Shown here piece after piece: positions 39,781 through 52,629 of a stretch of DNA of 64,000 bases. The first letter of the stretch is position 1. Every line of letters starts with the position of its first letter. This DNA is from Paramecium octaurelia (lineage: Eukaryota > Ciliophora > Oligohymenophorea > Peniculida > Parameciidae). Under the pieces are notes generated by a model. It saw nothing but the letters and a program-made list of their open reading frames with translations, had not been told where the DNA came from and did not search any database. The position numbers and the translations under genes are program-made. Location of the stretch: contig CAJJDP010000047.1 in NCBI GenBank assembly GCA_905182995.1, forward strand, positions 2,033-66,032, written 5' to 3'.

Positions 39781-41034
39781 TCAAACTAAAGAAAAATCTA
39801 TGAGTAGTTCTTGCTTTAGATATCCCTTTGTTAATTGGAGTTTAGAATTTTATGCAAAAATACCTGGCCAATAAGACGCAGCGCATCTGTTTGCATCAAT
39901 CATCCCCATCTTCTTATAACTAAATTCACACAAGATATTACGCTGCTGCTATAAGTTCAGAACAAAAGAAGGTCTTATCTTCCTTTTCCAGGTCATCGAT
40001 AGATTCATTTGATTTTGTAAATCGTTTAATCAATTTACTGGGAGACATTTGATATCTTTTGCCGATTGATCCCTATTTATTATAAATAAATGGCAAACCT
40101 TAACAAATTATTCTAGTTTTTCAAGAAATTCATTTGATCTATTTACTTCTAATTATCTATATACCATTTGTTAATACAAGGTGTGCCAATTGTTCCTCAT
40201 AAATGTATCCCAACTCAACAGATTAACACCCTAGATCTTCTAAATTGATTGTTACTGTTTATCCCATGGATTCAAATAAAAACAATTCTCCATTGTTGTA
40301 TCGGAGTAATAAGGCTACGTGATCGAAATTGTCCCCAGTGAATGCTCTTTGGATTTTGCTTAATGGAGACTGACCTCTAAATTGGTTTAGCTCGAATGCT
40401 TACCTAAACAATAGAATGTCACCAGTGTCAGCCTTCTTCCTGAAATATGTTTCAGATATTCTCTCGAATCTCCACATGGATTCGTGATTCAAAGGCGTAA
40501 TTTTAGGATAGAATTAAGTCATTAGAATGTGTTACTAAATACAACGATACCAATCCTCTAAGTCGTTGCGTTCCGGACTCTTAAATTAAAATATCTTTTT
40601 AATTCCTTTCAGTTCCAGTCTGTTTCACTTATAGAATGTATGCCATTACCGTATTTCATGGATTTCGTTGTTCTTCACGATGGGAGTTATTGTAACTGAA
40701 ATCAAATGAAAGTCAACGCATCCCTTGAATTTGTCTAAGCCCTTATAATATTACATTTTTCCATCCTGAATCTTCACGTATCGTTTCTAAAGATTTAATC
40801 ATAAAATTCAAATCTTACTTGCCAGCCTACAAGTAACTTGGGACTCTTTTTCATCAGCCAGCCTTCTTTGTTATATATATCCTATTAATGATTCCCCTTT
40901 ATTTGATTATTAGCTGAAATTGAGTACTACAGTTTCTTTTCCATGGTGCTTTCCTGTCTTATATAGGATTGGTATTGTTGTTCTTCATCTTAGAGTATTT
41001 CAGAAATATCAATTGTTGAAGGAGTCTGATTCAT
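39781..41034 (-). CDS. PH domain fused to permuted papain-like domain
   Basis: Predicted 363 residues with six introns: 40787-40818, 40620-40649 (ends CAG), 40377-40403, 40231-40255, 40073-40098 (starts GTTT) and 39920-39941. Residues about 55-150 form a pleckstrin-homology domain: NKEGWLMKKSPK, WQKRYVKIQDGKMQYYKG and ERNDLEDWYRC, ending in the family's conserved Trp. The second half reads as the circularly permuted papain-like (YiiX/NlpC) fold: GDILLFRGQ, then FDHVALLLR with the catalytic-type His (about 212), VYRQLEVNR, and FFCSELIAAA with the catalytic-type Cys (about 310), closing YWPG. Such folds include peptidases, amidases and acyltransferases; the substrate is unknown. The PH domain suggests action at a phosphoinositide membrane. 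Confidence 0.75.
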
Positions 41035-41578
41035 GAATGTAAATTATTAAATTCAATATTTTAATATATTTTGGTCGTCCTCATAAATCGATATAAGAAT
41101 ATATACACACATTATAAAAATTGAGAATAACTTTAATAAATAATCTACTCTTATAATCAACCTTTAAGTATAACTGTATTTTTTTATATTGAATTCCCTA
41201 AAGCGTATTAAAAAATATATTTAATGTTTACCAAAAACAATAAATTGAGGCTAACAATAATATAATCAAAGTTTTTTTCATATTAATTTATGTATTAAAT
41301 TCTATAAAGATGAGTTGAACAAGTCAGAATTCTTGCTCTTTAGGTTACGCTATTTTCGATATTGACATTAATTGACTCAAATTAGTTGATTAAACCTAAA
41401 GAGAAATTAGCAATTTTTAATTTTGACTAGCACTCATAAAAAGTTAATGAGAATTCAGTTTGAAAATAGATTTCTTTAAATAAACAAAAAATAATATTTG
41501 TAAAAAACAAGAAAAGCTTAAAAGAATAATTCTAACATCACTTTTTTTATTATAATTAATTGATTAATATCTTAGATT
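41035..41578. other. AT-rich spacer between two minus-strand genes
   Basis: No reading frame or RNA gene recognised. It holds the upstream region of the PH-papain gene and the 3' side of the transporter gene. Confidence 0.5.
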
Positions 41579-43009
41579 TCAAATTTCATCTTGTTCTAAT
41601 TGATCATATGATTTATTTGTGTGTTTTACTATACCATCCAGACTGTTGTTTTCTTAGTTATCTAGGATATAAATGTAAATTCCAAGTAAGATCGTAATAA
41701 AAATTAAGACAGCCAACATCATCACTGAAATGAAAAAGCTTGCCGTTCTTATTTTAATCAAGCTAATAGTAAGAGGCAAAATGGACAATAAGAAATTGCA
41801 TGAAGATAATAGATAGGCATAACCTGTACCCAGACTCGCTTCGTCAATGATGTATACAATGCTTGACCAAACACTGGCACACATAATTGCATATGAAATT
41901 CCCAATAAATTAATTGCTAAAAAAGGTGCATAATACCAAAGCTACACCAAGCCCATACAACCTAGACAGGACGCACAAATATTCTATGATATTCAATAGG
42001 ATTACAAATATGGCTCTATTCTTATATTTGTCAATTAAGTAACCAAACACGGGAGTGAGAAAAGAAGATATCGCCCACATAATGGCCATTAGTTTACCTG
42101 CCATTTCTTCTGCGGATTCATCATCTGCATACCATCGTTCAGTCAATATCCCGACAGAAAAATTGCTAAAAGTGAGTAAAGATCCAAAGAGCAACATGTT
42201 GTAGAGGATGATCATCCAATATATAAATGGGAAGTTGTCTTAAGTTTTCATTTGCTTATTTACTTCAACATTTTAAATTTAATTCTCCTATTCCACAAAC
42301 TCTGCATTCAGATCGTAGACGATAGTGATGATGCAGCATACTACACTCATTGCAATTGCAAAGCTACCACTCTATATTGCAAATATCAGATTATATTGAG
42401 CAGCTAGTTTGGGTGCGAAATACATCACCGAGATGGTTCCAAATGAGGCAAATAGTTCACACAAGCCAACAACTAAGGCCTAATAAGAGATTTGATTATA
42501 CGATATGATCGAATTTGAAGTATGAAGAAAGCAGACTAGTTTGGATGGCTCCACATGGTTCAATTCCTATGCTGATGAGGATTCGACCAATAATGATATA
42601 GTATAGGTTATAGTGAATGAAGCCTTGTATGAAGATGAATTATCCTAGAGAGACAAGAAATAGCAAAACGAATAAGGCAATTCTATTTCCATATTAATCT
42701 CTTAATTCTTAACTAATTTGATGAAATAGTACTTCCGCTAATGAAAGGAGTGAATATGTTAACAAAGGAGGTAATGCTAAACAGCAATCCATAATAAAAT
42801 TCAAATTGATTATCCGAGAGTATTGGAGTCAAATAACTCTTAAAAGAATTGTATAACGATGTTGGAATATCATAATTGTAATAATTCCCCATAGGAATCC
42901 AGATGCAATACGTCAACAAATTCCACCTGTATTAGTAATTATATTTATTCATCTCTAAATTATTAATAACAATTTCATTATTATTAAAACTCTTGTTCAA
43001 ATTAATCAT
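41579..43009 (-). CDS. major facilitator transporter, MFSD1-like
   Basis: Predicted 450 residues with introns 42708-42732 (ends AAG), 42480-42501 and 41917-41947 (starts GTGT). About twelve hydrophobic segments fill the protein. The N-terminal loop has MGNYYNYDIPTSL, the G-x-Y-x-x-Y-D-x-P pattern known from MFSD1. The two family signatures are in the expected loops: SGKLRDQYGNR after the second segment and PVFGYLIDKYKNR after the eighth. MFSD1 is known as a lysosomal dipeptide transporter working with a small partner; substrate and place here are inference. The middle loop is acidic and Q-rich. The first intron must be removed to obtain the first signature. The C-terminal tail (SYDQLEQDEI) is cytosolic-type and acidic. 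Confidence 0.75.
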
Positions 43010-43295
43010 AATCAGTATTTAAATTACAATTTTATATAATTATGTTGAACTTATGCTCTATTCTTGCAATCTTGTTTGAAATCTAATATTGTTATCAATA
43101 CGATGTTAATCAATAATTAGAAACCGGAACTCCAAGGATACAGGCCATTTTGAATATCAATTAAAAAGCAATATTATATTCAAGAATAAAAACTATGAAG
43201 TGATAATTGATTCTCATTTTATTTCTAAAAATAAACAATTATATGTAGTTGCTTATTAATATTGTTAGTTTATATTAATAAAAATAAAATTTAAA

Positions 43296-44687
43296 ATGAG
43301 CGATTTACTTAAAAAAACTCTCAAAGGGCAGCAATAGAATAAACCACCTTTCCCAAAGAAATAGATGCAGAGTAATTTATATTAATATTGGAAGACGAAG
43401 ACGAAGATGAAGCTGATGAGAAGGAAGAGGAATAAGATTAATTTGATGTGGATTTTAAGTAAAGTGAATGATCAAATAATTCATAGCAAGAATACGATTC
43501 CTGTTAAGTTACAAGGATCTAAACCATAACCAATAAAAGCAGATCATAATATTACTCATTGTATGATTATAAATATAATAAGCCCATCATTAAAATCCTT
43601 AATAGGCAAAAGTAACAAAGAAGATTCATGATTATTCTCCTTAGCAGTGGAATGACTTTTATGATGAGATGATATTCCATCCAAATGTAAGGCAGTTACA
43701 ATAAAATAGGGAACACCCATATACATTGCTGGAAAAAATAAAGCCCCTATATACTTGTGTTTACATGGAGCTGGACATTCTGCAATGTCCTTCGCGAATT
43801 TGGCAAACGAAGTCAAGCAATATGCAACCTTGATTTCGTTTGATTTTAGAGGACGTAAAAAAATCTAACTAAAATAATAGATGGCCAATCAAAAATTGAA
43901 TTGGAGAATCCAAACCTAAGTGTTTAGTAGTTATTGGATGACGTTGTTGAAATATTCGATTATGTGACTACATAATGGCCAAAATAGACTGTGATAATAG
44001 TAGGTCATTCCATGGGAGGAGCTATTGCAGCTAAATCTGCAAATTTATTGATAACTTCATAGAAAGCAGACAAGGTTTAGGGTATCATAGATCAATATTC
44101 ATCCAATAGGCTTGATAGTGATCGATGTAGTAGAAGGCAGTGCCATTGAAGCATTACCATTTATGGAACAGATTGTAAATAACAGACCCAAACATTTTAA
44201 ATCTTATGAACAAGCTATCCAATGGAGTTTGAATACTTCAACTTTAATGACTTTGTCATCAGCCAGAGTATCAATACCAGCCTAATTGAAAGAAGTCAAA
44301 GACCAGAATGGGAATGTGATAAGTTTGGATTGGAAGGTTGATCTTTTGAAGACAGCACCTTATTGGATGGGCTGGTTTGAAGGATTAACTAATCAGTTCT
44401 TGCAAATTAGAATACCGAAGATTTTAATGTTGGCTGAGAAAGAGAGATTGGACAAGGATCTTACAGTGGCTCAGATGCAAGGAAAGTTTAGATTGATTGT
44501 GTTGTAGAATACTGGTCATAGCATTTAGGAAGATGATCCTAAAAGCACTGCCTATAATTTCCATGATTTCATATTAAAATTCAGGATCCCAACTACAGTG
44601 GAAGAAGTTGAGAAACTTAAGCAAGTTGGAATTGGAAAGTTTCATCCCACAATTGGGAATTATGAATATTAATAGAAATATTATTGA
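43296..44687 (+). CDS. PPME1: protein phosphatase methylesterase-1
   Basis: Predicted 413 residues, near the usual size, with six introns: 43372-43394 (AAG), 43459-43486, 43561-43582 (AAG), 43687-43709, 43855-43880 and 44092-44119. It is an alpha/beta-hydrolase that removes the methyl ester from the C-terminal Leu of protein phosphatase 2A. Seen: DYSPQQWNDFYDE, LCLHGAGHSAMSF, SFDFRGHGQS, the nucleophile Ser in VGHSMGGAIAA (about 198), IDVVEGSAIEAL, RPKHFKSYEQAIQWS, SARVSIPAQL, and the catalytic His in NTGHSIQED (about 357). PP2A regulation is known of the family. The start KKTLKGQQQNKPPFP matches the proline-rich N-terminus of other members. An acidic run follows the first intron. Confidence 0.9.
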
Positions 44688-44759
44688 ATAATATGTTCAT
44701 TAGAAATACTTACCATAAAATATATATATATATAATTAATTTTACATTTTACATTTTTA

Positions 44760-47700
44760 TCACCCTCTTAAAGCATTCTAAATACATCTCCTTGTGTAGA
44801 GCCTTAAATATTGCTATTACTTTTCAACATCCTAGTTATTTTCTATCCATGTTTTTTTCTCCGATTGAGTCAAGATGTTTTACGGTCCCTCCTCCAAGAC
44901 CTAACTCAACAATTTGTGATATTCTATGAACGAGAGTTTAGATAAAGCTATGATGCAATCCTCGATGTAATCTTCTACTTCTTCATCAGTTGGTCCCTTT
45001 CTTAGTGCTTCAAATAACTTTGACGTGTATTGAGGAATAAATGGAGTGATGATCTATTGGAATTCTAATAATTTATATTAATTGATACTGTCTTTATATT
45101 CCTATGGGATTTGAACTTTGAATGCTTCATCTTATGGTTTCAACATTAAGAAAGTCACTTCTAACCAGGAGTAAAATACTTTTGCAGCACCTACATGTTC
45201 CAATCCAATGGCCATCAGAGTCAATTACAAAATTGTTTATAATGCTGAACTTTGCAACAATAAAACTGGTGTGTATCTACCATATCTTACAAGCATTCCA
45301 AATAAATCTTCTGTCAAGTCAGGGTTCTCTTCGAAACTTGACAATTGAGGTAAATGTTGGAATGTAATGTTGCATAGATTCTCAAAGGCCTCTGACAACA
45401 GATTACGATATTCAGGGTATTTATAAAATACAGTTGCTGATACCTCTGCTACGTAGATACAAGCTGTTATTGGAACTTATCTATAGACACTCAAGAAACT
45501 CTAAAAGACTTAGGTGAGTAACTCAACTGAAAATTAATTAAAGGTTTTTCTAAAAGTGTGTTTTGTGTATCTCACTATTTTCTCTGCTACTCCATGCTCA
45601 AAGATGGCTATTCTCTCCATGCCAAATTTTAACATTGGCCAAAGTTATTAATAGACATTAACAATTAAAACTCTAACTGCTAAATACTCATCCGATTCAT
45701 TTGCAGGAATCTAGCTATTCACATAAGCTAAACTGGAGATGTTTTTGCTGAATTGTTTAATCTTCTCCTCCAACATATCTGATCCCATAGATTTCACCAG
45801 CAATTCTTCGATTTACTATTACAATTGAACTAAATTTTAAGCAAAGATTGAACACAACTTTAAATAATAATTTTACATGGTCTCTTAACTTGAACATATT
45901 GCATTTGCTACTCCTTTAATTAAATTGTCATAATTAGACCTAAATGATAGAGAAGATAGATTACACTTATTGCAATTTAAAGATGAGATCTAAAAATTGA
46001 TTCAAATGAAGCAACACAAAATTTTGATTTTATTAGCAAATCAATTAGAATGCTTTAGTGGCTTTCTTTTAAACAGATGATACTTAATGATGAATTCCTA
46101 TTGTTATGAAATTAAATAGAGAGGGCAACAGTTCAGTGGAGGAAATCAATTAAGCACAACCTTGGGATATAGTTTTGAAAACTAATTTAGAATTTATTCA
46201 TACCTGATTTCATTATGAAATTGTTGCTGGCTAATGGCTATTACTAATACACATCTAAATATAACTTGATAATTTCCATTAAATATTAAACTCCAACCTA
46301 ATCATTTTTCAGTATAATTTATTTAATAATTCCACTTATTAAATTCATACAGGCTTCGAATGTAATCCAACCATTCTCACTCATTTATGGAAAGTTTTCC
46401 TTCTTTAATATGCCTCCCAAATGTTGAATAATTAGATTTGGTTGTATGATTGTCACTAATTCTTCCATGATTTCTTTCATTTGTGATCTGGTATCCAATT
46501 ACTACTCAAATTCATCCTTAATCTAAGGTGAAATGCCATACTCAGCCAAAAGTATTTTATTCACTTTACTCTTTTAAACACACCCGTTGATAAGTTATTC
46601 AAAGGTTAACGAGAACTTGTTCTACAATTACAAATCATTCATAATCCTAATAGTCTTGATCATTTTAATCCAAAAATCAGTCAAGATGTCACTCTCAGTA
46701 AAAGAATTTTCATGGCAAAACACCCATAGCAGTGTCTGTATAAATGGTTCCAATTATGTGTTGAGTAGAATTTTGTGAATAAATTTCTTACCTGCCTTAG
46801 AATATAATTTAACGAGGTTATGAATCTCTTCACCTGCTTCTTCATCCAATGCCTTCTTGCATGAAGGAAATGTCTTATACATCTCATCGAATAATATTTG
46901 CAAAACCTAAGGTTCTATTTGAGGTTATTCGCATATTGTTTTTGGGATAATACCAACAAATGTGCATATTGCTTCGACTGCTTTGCTCTACAATTCCTCG
47001 TTACTTATGGATTCCAATGTACCTTTGAATAGGGTAGTTTGGCTGCTCAATTACATAAATTGAATAGCCTAATTTAAGGTTTTTAATTACTTCTTCTTCT
47101 GTTATGCTAGATTTCATGAATTCCAACCACTTTTTATATGATCTCAGAATGTGATACTTAATCGAATCTTCTGGGACTGTATTCCATTGAGTTTGGAGGT
47201 AGGTTAGGATATCGAGCATTTGCTTGTTTTTGATGTCTTGAGCAATCAACTTCCTCTTCTCATCGTCTATAATGATCTTTTTATTTTCCGTCAATTCTTC
47301 TGGGAGTGTCTCCAAAACATCAAATAGAAACTTCTGGTGAGGACTGTTGTTTTGAGAGTAATCAAGGATTTGGGCTATGACTCTAAATGATTAATAATAG
47401 GATTACTCTAGTATCGATTTGGTTTGCTGTGAGTACGTGTACAAGTATAAATAGATGAACATAAGTACACATTATATTCTAGTTGATTTTTAATTTTATA
47501 CGCTGTAGTGAAGTATGATTTGGATGCAATTCTAATATATCTGCTGCACTTCTGAGGGAGTAAGTGAAACTAATGAATGATTAGATTAGAAGTACTGAAG
47601 TCATAAAGAATTTTGGATTGCAAAATACGCAATAATTGAAACACCAATGATGGATCTGGATTCGATTACAATATTTGAATGCAAATTCCCCAAGCCTCAT

Positions 47701-47803
47701 TTGATTATGAGAAGCTTCTCAGAAAACTATCAGCCTATTCAACTTGCCCTTAATTGAAAACTTGGATTGCTTGACACACTTTATCAATCGAAAATTCAGC
47801 CAT
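44760..47803 (-). CDS. transportin-3/importin-13-like nuclear transport receptor
   Basis: Predicted 981 residues with introns 47570-47595, 47069-47090, 46182-46203 and 45990-46017 (starts GTGT). It is an all-helical, HEAT-repeat importin-beta relative. The N-terminus MAEFSIDKVCQAIQVFNQG corresponds to the start of transportin-3. LPEELTENKKIIIDDEKRK matches its LPEE helix, and SKAVEAICTFVGIIP and the C-terminal VAEVSATVFYKYPEYRNL fit the same group. Such receptors bind Ran-GTP and carry cargo, SR splicing factors in the case of transportin-3, across nuclear pores. Importin-13 is the closest alternative. No catalytic motif is expected or seen. Its start codon is only 21 bp from that of the kinase gene on the other strand. 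Confidence 0.7.
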
Positions 47804-47824
47804 GATTTAATAATTAATTAACTG
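47804..47824. promoter_or_regulatory. 21-bp divergent intergenic region
   Basis: All that separates the start codon of the minus-strand transport receptor from that of the plus-strand kinase. It is almost pure A/T. If the kinase starts at its second ATG (47846) the gap is 42 bp. Any promoters must overlap the opposite coding region or lead to nearly leaderless transcripts. Confidence 0.6.
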
Positions 47825-49035
47825 ATGGAATATACTATTAAGGATATGAGTGAATTCCTCTTAAATAAGTAAGCCTACTCCTATCCCCTAGATAATATAA
47901 GCTTCTCAAAAAACTAGGAGCAGGAGCATTCGGTGAAATCTATTCAGCCACAGCCAATGGATAAGATTATGCAATCAAAATTGAGCGATCCGACACTAAA
48001 CATCCCCAATTACTCTTCGAATCCAAGCTCTATCAATATCTCAACAACTCCCCTATAATTGGCATACCCAAATATTATGGCTACTACTAACAAGACGCCT
48101 ACAACTTCTTGGTCATGGAACAGTTAGGCAAAAGCCTTGAAGACATCTTCACAGACAATAATCGCATCTTCTCATTGCAATCAGTCACTGTACTAGCACT
48201 CTAAATGTTAGAATGCATTGAGTTCCTGCATAGCAAATAATTCTTACACAGAGACATCAAACCAGACAATTTCTTATTGGGCAAAACACACAAGGACAGA
48301 GTCTACATGGTCGACTACGGATTGGCTAAAAAGTACATCAACAAAGACGCGCATATTCCATATAAAGATAACAAGGCTTTGACTGGAACTGCCAGATATG
48401 CATCAATAAATACTCATTTAGGCATTGAACAATCCAGGAGAGACGATCTAGAATCTCTTGGATATGTAATAATGTACTTCTTAAGAGGTACATTACCATG
48501 GTAAAATTTAAGAGCGAATACTTAATAAGACAAATATGATAGGATTATGGAGAAGAAATTAGCCACATCAAGTGAAACTTTATGCAAAAATCATCCCAAA
48601 TAATTATTGCATTATATTGAATATACTAAGAACCTCAAATTTGATGAAAAGCCAGATTACCACTATCTTAAAAATCTATTTCTGACAATAATGAAAGAAA
48701 ATGAACTAAGAATTGAATACATCTACGATTGGGATGATGAAGACACTCATCGTGAAAAAATTCTGTTGAAGAATTAATAATCATAACAATAAGATTAATA
48801 ACAAAGTAATAACGTGAATAAAAACATTAATTATTCTTAATATAATAACAACAGGCAGTCTGTTATGAAAACAAAGACATCATCAATTCATTCTATAAAT
48901 AAGATTTCAGTGCTCAAACCACAATAAAATGTTAATACATAGAATAGTTAAAGTAATAATAAAAAAAACCCTATCGATACTAAGGTTAAGTCAATTATCA
49001 AAAAACATTCAAGCCTACACTATAACTATAACTGA
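47825..49035 (+). CDS. casein kinase 1-type protein kinase
   Basis: Predicted 395 residues with one 23-nt intron at 47869-47891. The kinase domain has [10 protein letters not shown] (glycine loop), AIKIE (catalytic Lys), [11 protein letters not shown] (about 133) and [10 protein letters not shown], where the usual DFG is [18 protein letters not shown] with [18 protein letters not shown] is the CK1 signature in place of APE. The C-terminal 110 residues are Q- and N-rich with basic patches. CK1 enzymes phosphorylate Ser/Thr near acidic or phosphorylated residues in many pathways; the partner here is unknown. The first Met gives MEYTIKDM; the second (47846) gives MSEFLLNK and may be the true start. 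Nearly head to head with the transport receptor and 46 bp from the converging WD gene. Confidence 0.9.
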
Positions 49036-49081
49036 TATATTTTATATATTAATAAAAAGACTAATTGTTATCACTTTACAA

Positions 49082-52000
49082 TCATTTTAGTTTGTGTTTC
49101 TTAGTGAATTCATCTAATTAATCTTCAAATGTGATGTCTGACTTTGTAATGTCTCTCAAGATAGTCTCTCCTCCGAGGGAATTCTTGCTTTATCTCAATT
49201 TGATATTAAGACTTGTTAAGACCTATGATAAATCCTTTTGTTATTTCCTATGTTATCCATGCCAAGTCAAATCCTGAGATCCAAAGGATTTTAGTTATGA
49301 TATCTAAGTAGATTAGATGTTAATCAATTATTTGTTGATTGGTTTTAATTGAGTATTTTATGAAGTGAATGATTCCAAGATACTTGCCTCATTTAACAAA
49401 TGTCTCTAGGCTGCATATTTATAAAAATCTGAAGATGAGTTCTGCTTCTTTTTGGTTTGAATTTGAATATTAACTTGGGATTGTTGATTCTGATTGGATT
49501 GATATTATCTTTGTAGAATTGAGGATTAATCATTATTTTCGAGTTTGGTGTTAAATTCTTTTAGATAGTCATTTTTGCTTAACAATTTTTGATTCAAGAT
49601 GCTTTTGTCTCTGAATTCAGGATCCAAGAAATTAAGATTGGCAGCTCTATCTAAATTCTTTTATCTTTCTTTTTCCCTTAGCTTCAACACTTCATCTAAC
49701 TTAGGATCTCTGACATCATTTTTAAACATATTTTAGACTTCTTGCAATCTTCTTTGGGCTTCCATTTATTTAAGTGTTGGTCCTTGAACTTCATTCTGAT
49801 ACAAGTGTCTAATCTTTTCAAATTTCAAATCCCTTGGACTGAATTCATCCTTCATGATTAATGGTTTTTTGTTTAAATTCTATAAAGAAAATGAGTTCTA
49901 CCTCTTAACTTACAAGGAATCTGTTAGACTATATATTTCAGCTTCTTTTTCTGTTTTGGATTACTTTCTAAGAATATCAATAACTTTGAACCCATAGATG
50001 ATTCTTTTTTTCAGTTCTGACTGCTTAGTATATTTAACTTCCCACTTAATTGGCAATGGGTGGTTGATATTGTATGCTGCCATCAACTCTCCATTAAGAT
50101 CAAATATCTTAATAATTCCATCGATTGATGTGATCAGCAGAAATCTCTCATCTAATTGTAGATAGGACAAGCTGGTAATTTATTTCTTAGAAGCATTAAA
50201 AGTGATAATGTGTTTCAGTTTTTAGACGCCTTCGGTGGATTAGATGTGAATAGGATCGTTGATTAGGACCTGCTCTTTGGCTTTTCTAAGAGGATTGTAA
50301 TTTATCCGCTCATGGACAGGTTCAGTTGGTTCTAGTTGTATATTCAGTTGCAATCTGATGATGTTGTTTTCACTTGTTGCCATAGCTAATTCTAATTCTT
50401 TTACGCTTAAGACAATTTTGGTAACAAATTCTTGTTCTCCCTCCTCGGTAACATAATTTGAGCAATTGGCCACTTCGTAGATTTGATAAATGGTGGTTTT
50501 GACTTCGATGTGATCTTTCACAACAAATTTCATAAGGTAAAGTTTGCCAGTTATAGTTGAAACTCCAAAGAGAGGATAATTAGCAATGAAGATGATGGAT
50601 GTGATATCTCCGTCGAATTCGAGAAAACTTAGACATTTGATGAATTCATAGTCAAAAATGTAGAGATGGTTCATGTAGGATGCCAGTAGTAGAGAATGAT
50701 GAACAGAGATCTCTATTTACTATGATTTAAAGGGAGTGATTTCTCTTAAAACTTCAGCATTCATTTTTTGAATTTGAACACTGTCATGTCCAGATGTAAT
50801 AATAAGTTTGTTGAGAATGTCTAATTTCAATTGTATCACATCTGAGTGTCCTTTGAGTTGAGCAAAGTATTCTCCAGTATGATAATAGATTTTGAGATTC
50901 CCTTTGGAATCTGATAGGATGAATTTATTATAATAATTAAGAGGTCTAAATTGGGTAATTTCATCTTCCAACTCATTCAACAGGCCATTGAGAATTCTTT
51001 TCATTCTTCCAGTATAAATATCCATAAAAATAATATTCTTTTTAGAGGCAACAATCAACTCATCTCTCTAGGGATCAAAATCAATTTTGATAACATAATT
51101 ATCCGATTGATCCTTCTTTCGAATGTCCAATTTAAGTAAATTGACTCTAGACCCCAAGAAACAGATCATTGATTGATCAGAGAGATCTAAGATTTTGGTG
51201 ATCTAGGTTTTTCTACCAAAATTGAGTGACTGCAGACAAGAGAAGGTTCTAATGTCCCATAATCTCAAAGTACCTCCATCATCACCAGAAATTAAGACAG
51301 GACTTTTACCAATCATTTGAATGGAAGTCAACATAGATGTATGACCACTCAATTTGCCAATCATTGTTACATCATGAAATTTGGGATTGATTTCATAAAC
51401 ATTTATATAAGTAGAGTACCCACAAGTCACAAATATTTGATAGTAATAAGAATAGACTAGACTGTGGATTCCTCCATGTTCTTTCAAAGAAACAACTATC
51501 TTGATGTCCTTGGTATTTAGATCCCAGACAACCACTTGTTTATCTAAGGAAGCAGTGGCAATCATCTTCATGTGAACTACCTCAACACAATCGATGATAC
51601 ACCCTGTGATCTTATTTGTTGAGTAAATGTTAGCCACATTTTCTGTCTGCAAATCCCACTCGTATAATTTAAATGTTGCATCTGTCGTTATCCATTTATT
51701 CTGATTCTCAAGATACCAAATGTTGGTTTGATAATCTTATGAAGCATACACAGTTGGAAATATTCTGTATGTCTTAAAGTCACTCTCGTACATGCATAAA
51801 GAGTGAGACTTCAATGTTAATCCAATCTATAATAATATATCATCTAGTCAATACTCTCTATTATCTATCAGACCAAGCAAAACTAAGGATTATTATTTCC
51901 TTGTCTTCACTCTAATTTATTTTCACTTAATTCTTCAGAGTGCCATCTAAATTATAGATGTTTAGTTTGGAATCTAAACTGTCCAGTGTCACAATCTATT

Positions 52001-52554
52001 TCATACACACCTGTCCTGTATGTACATTGTTGTTATGATGTCTGATTGCATCATTTATCAACGAACCATTCACAATGTGACATATCTCACCATCTGCCTA
52101 TCCTATGATCCGAGGAGCATTCTAACTAAAACTCTATATATACCACGTCTATATCTCTAATCCTCGTCTTGTTCAATTCAAACTTCTTTGGTTCAGGTAT
52201 CAACATTTAAGGCACTATGTTGTTAGTTATTGGTTCCACTTAACATACATAACTTGTTACATCCGATAATGACAATTCATTCTATTGACAAGTTGCCACT
52301 ATGTCCTTAAACAACTCAATCAAACCCATCACTAAATACAATAACTCACACTATTTATGATGCACCACTGATATCATTATCTTTATAAACTCAACCATAT
52401 TCACCCTTCTCTAAGGCCACAACCGTTCCATCACCAATAATTCATCTCTTTCTATCAGTTCCAAAATATTCTACTGCTTAGACAGTCTAAAATCTGGGTT
52501 ATCTATGTCGATCATGTTTTGAAGCACCTATTCAATTATTTAGTTCACCGACAT
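49082..52554 (-). CDS. 1140-residue WD-repeat protein, possibly ciliary
   Basis: Predicted 1140 residues with introns 52122-52143 and 51827-51854. The N-terminal 200 residues are helical and start MSVNQIIEQVLQNMIDID. Next comes a run of WD40 blades: MIATASLDKQVVVWDL, YYYQIFVTCGYSTYINVY, VLISGDDGGTLRLWDI, MICFLGSRVNLLKLDI, LIITSGHDSVQIQKM and FLLITSIDGIIKIFDLNG, enough for two propellers. The last 270 residues are charged and glutamine-rich (KFEKIRHLYQNEVQG). The reading frame runs without a stop from the propeller into this tail, so ATG 49855 is internal. An N-terminal helical part plus two propellers recalls WDR49/WDR64-type axonemal proteins; that match is a guess. No enzyme motif. It converges with the kinase. 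Confidence 0.75.
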
Positions 52555-52629
52555 TTTATTTTTATTTATATAAACCAATTCATTTTAGAATACTACATAA
52601 CTAAATAAAAAATTATTTATATATTCCAA

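Noticed and set aside
47479-47501. Possible 23-nt GTA...TAG intron in the transport receptor
   Set aside because: The reading frame passes through it without TGA and joins conserved text on both sides; removing it would break the frame.
49082-49855. Separate 257-residue gene starting MKDEFSPRDLKFEK
   Set aside because: The frame of the WD-repeat protein continues without a stop straight into this ATG, so it is the tail of that gene.
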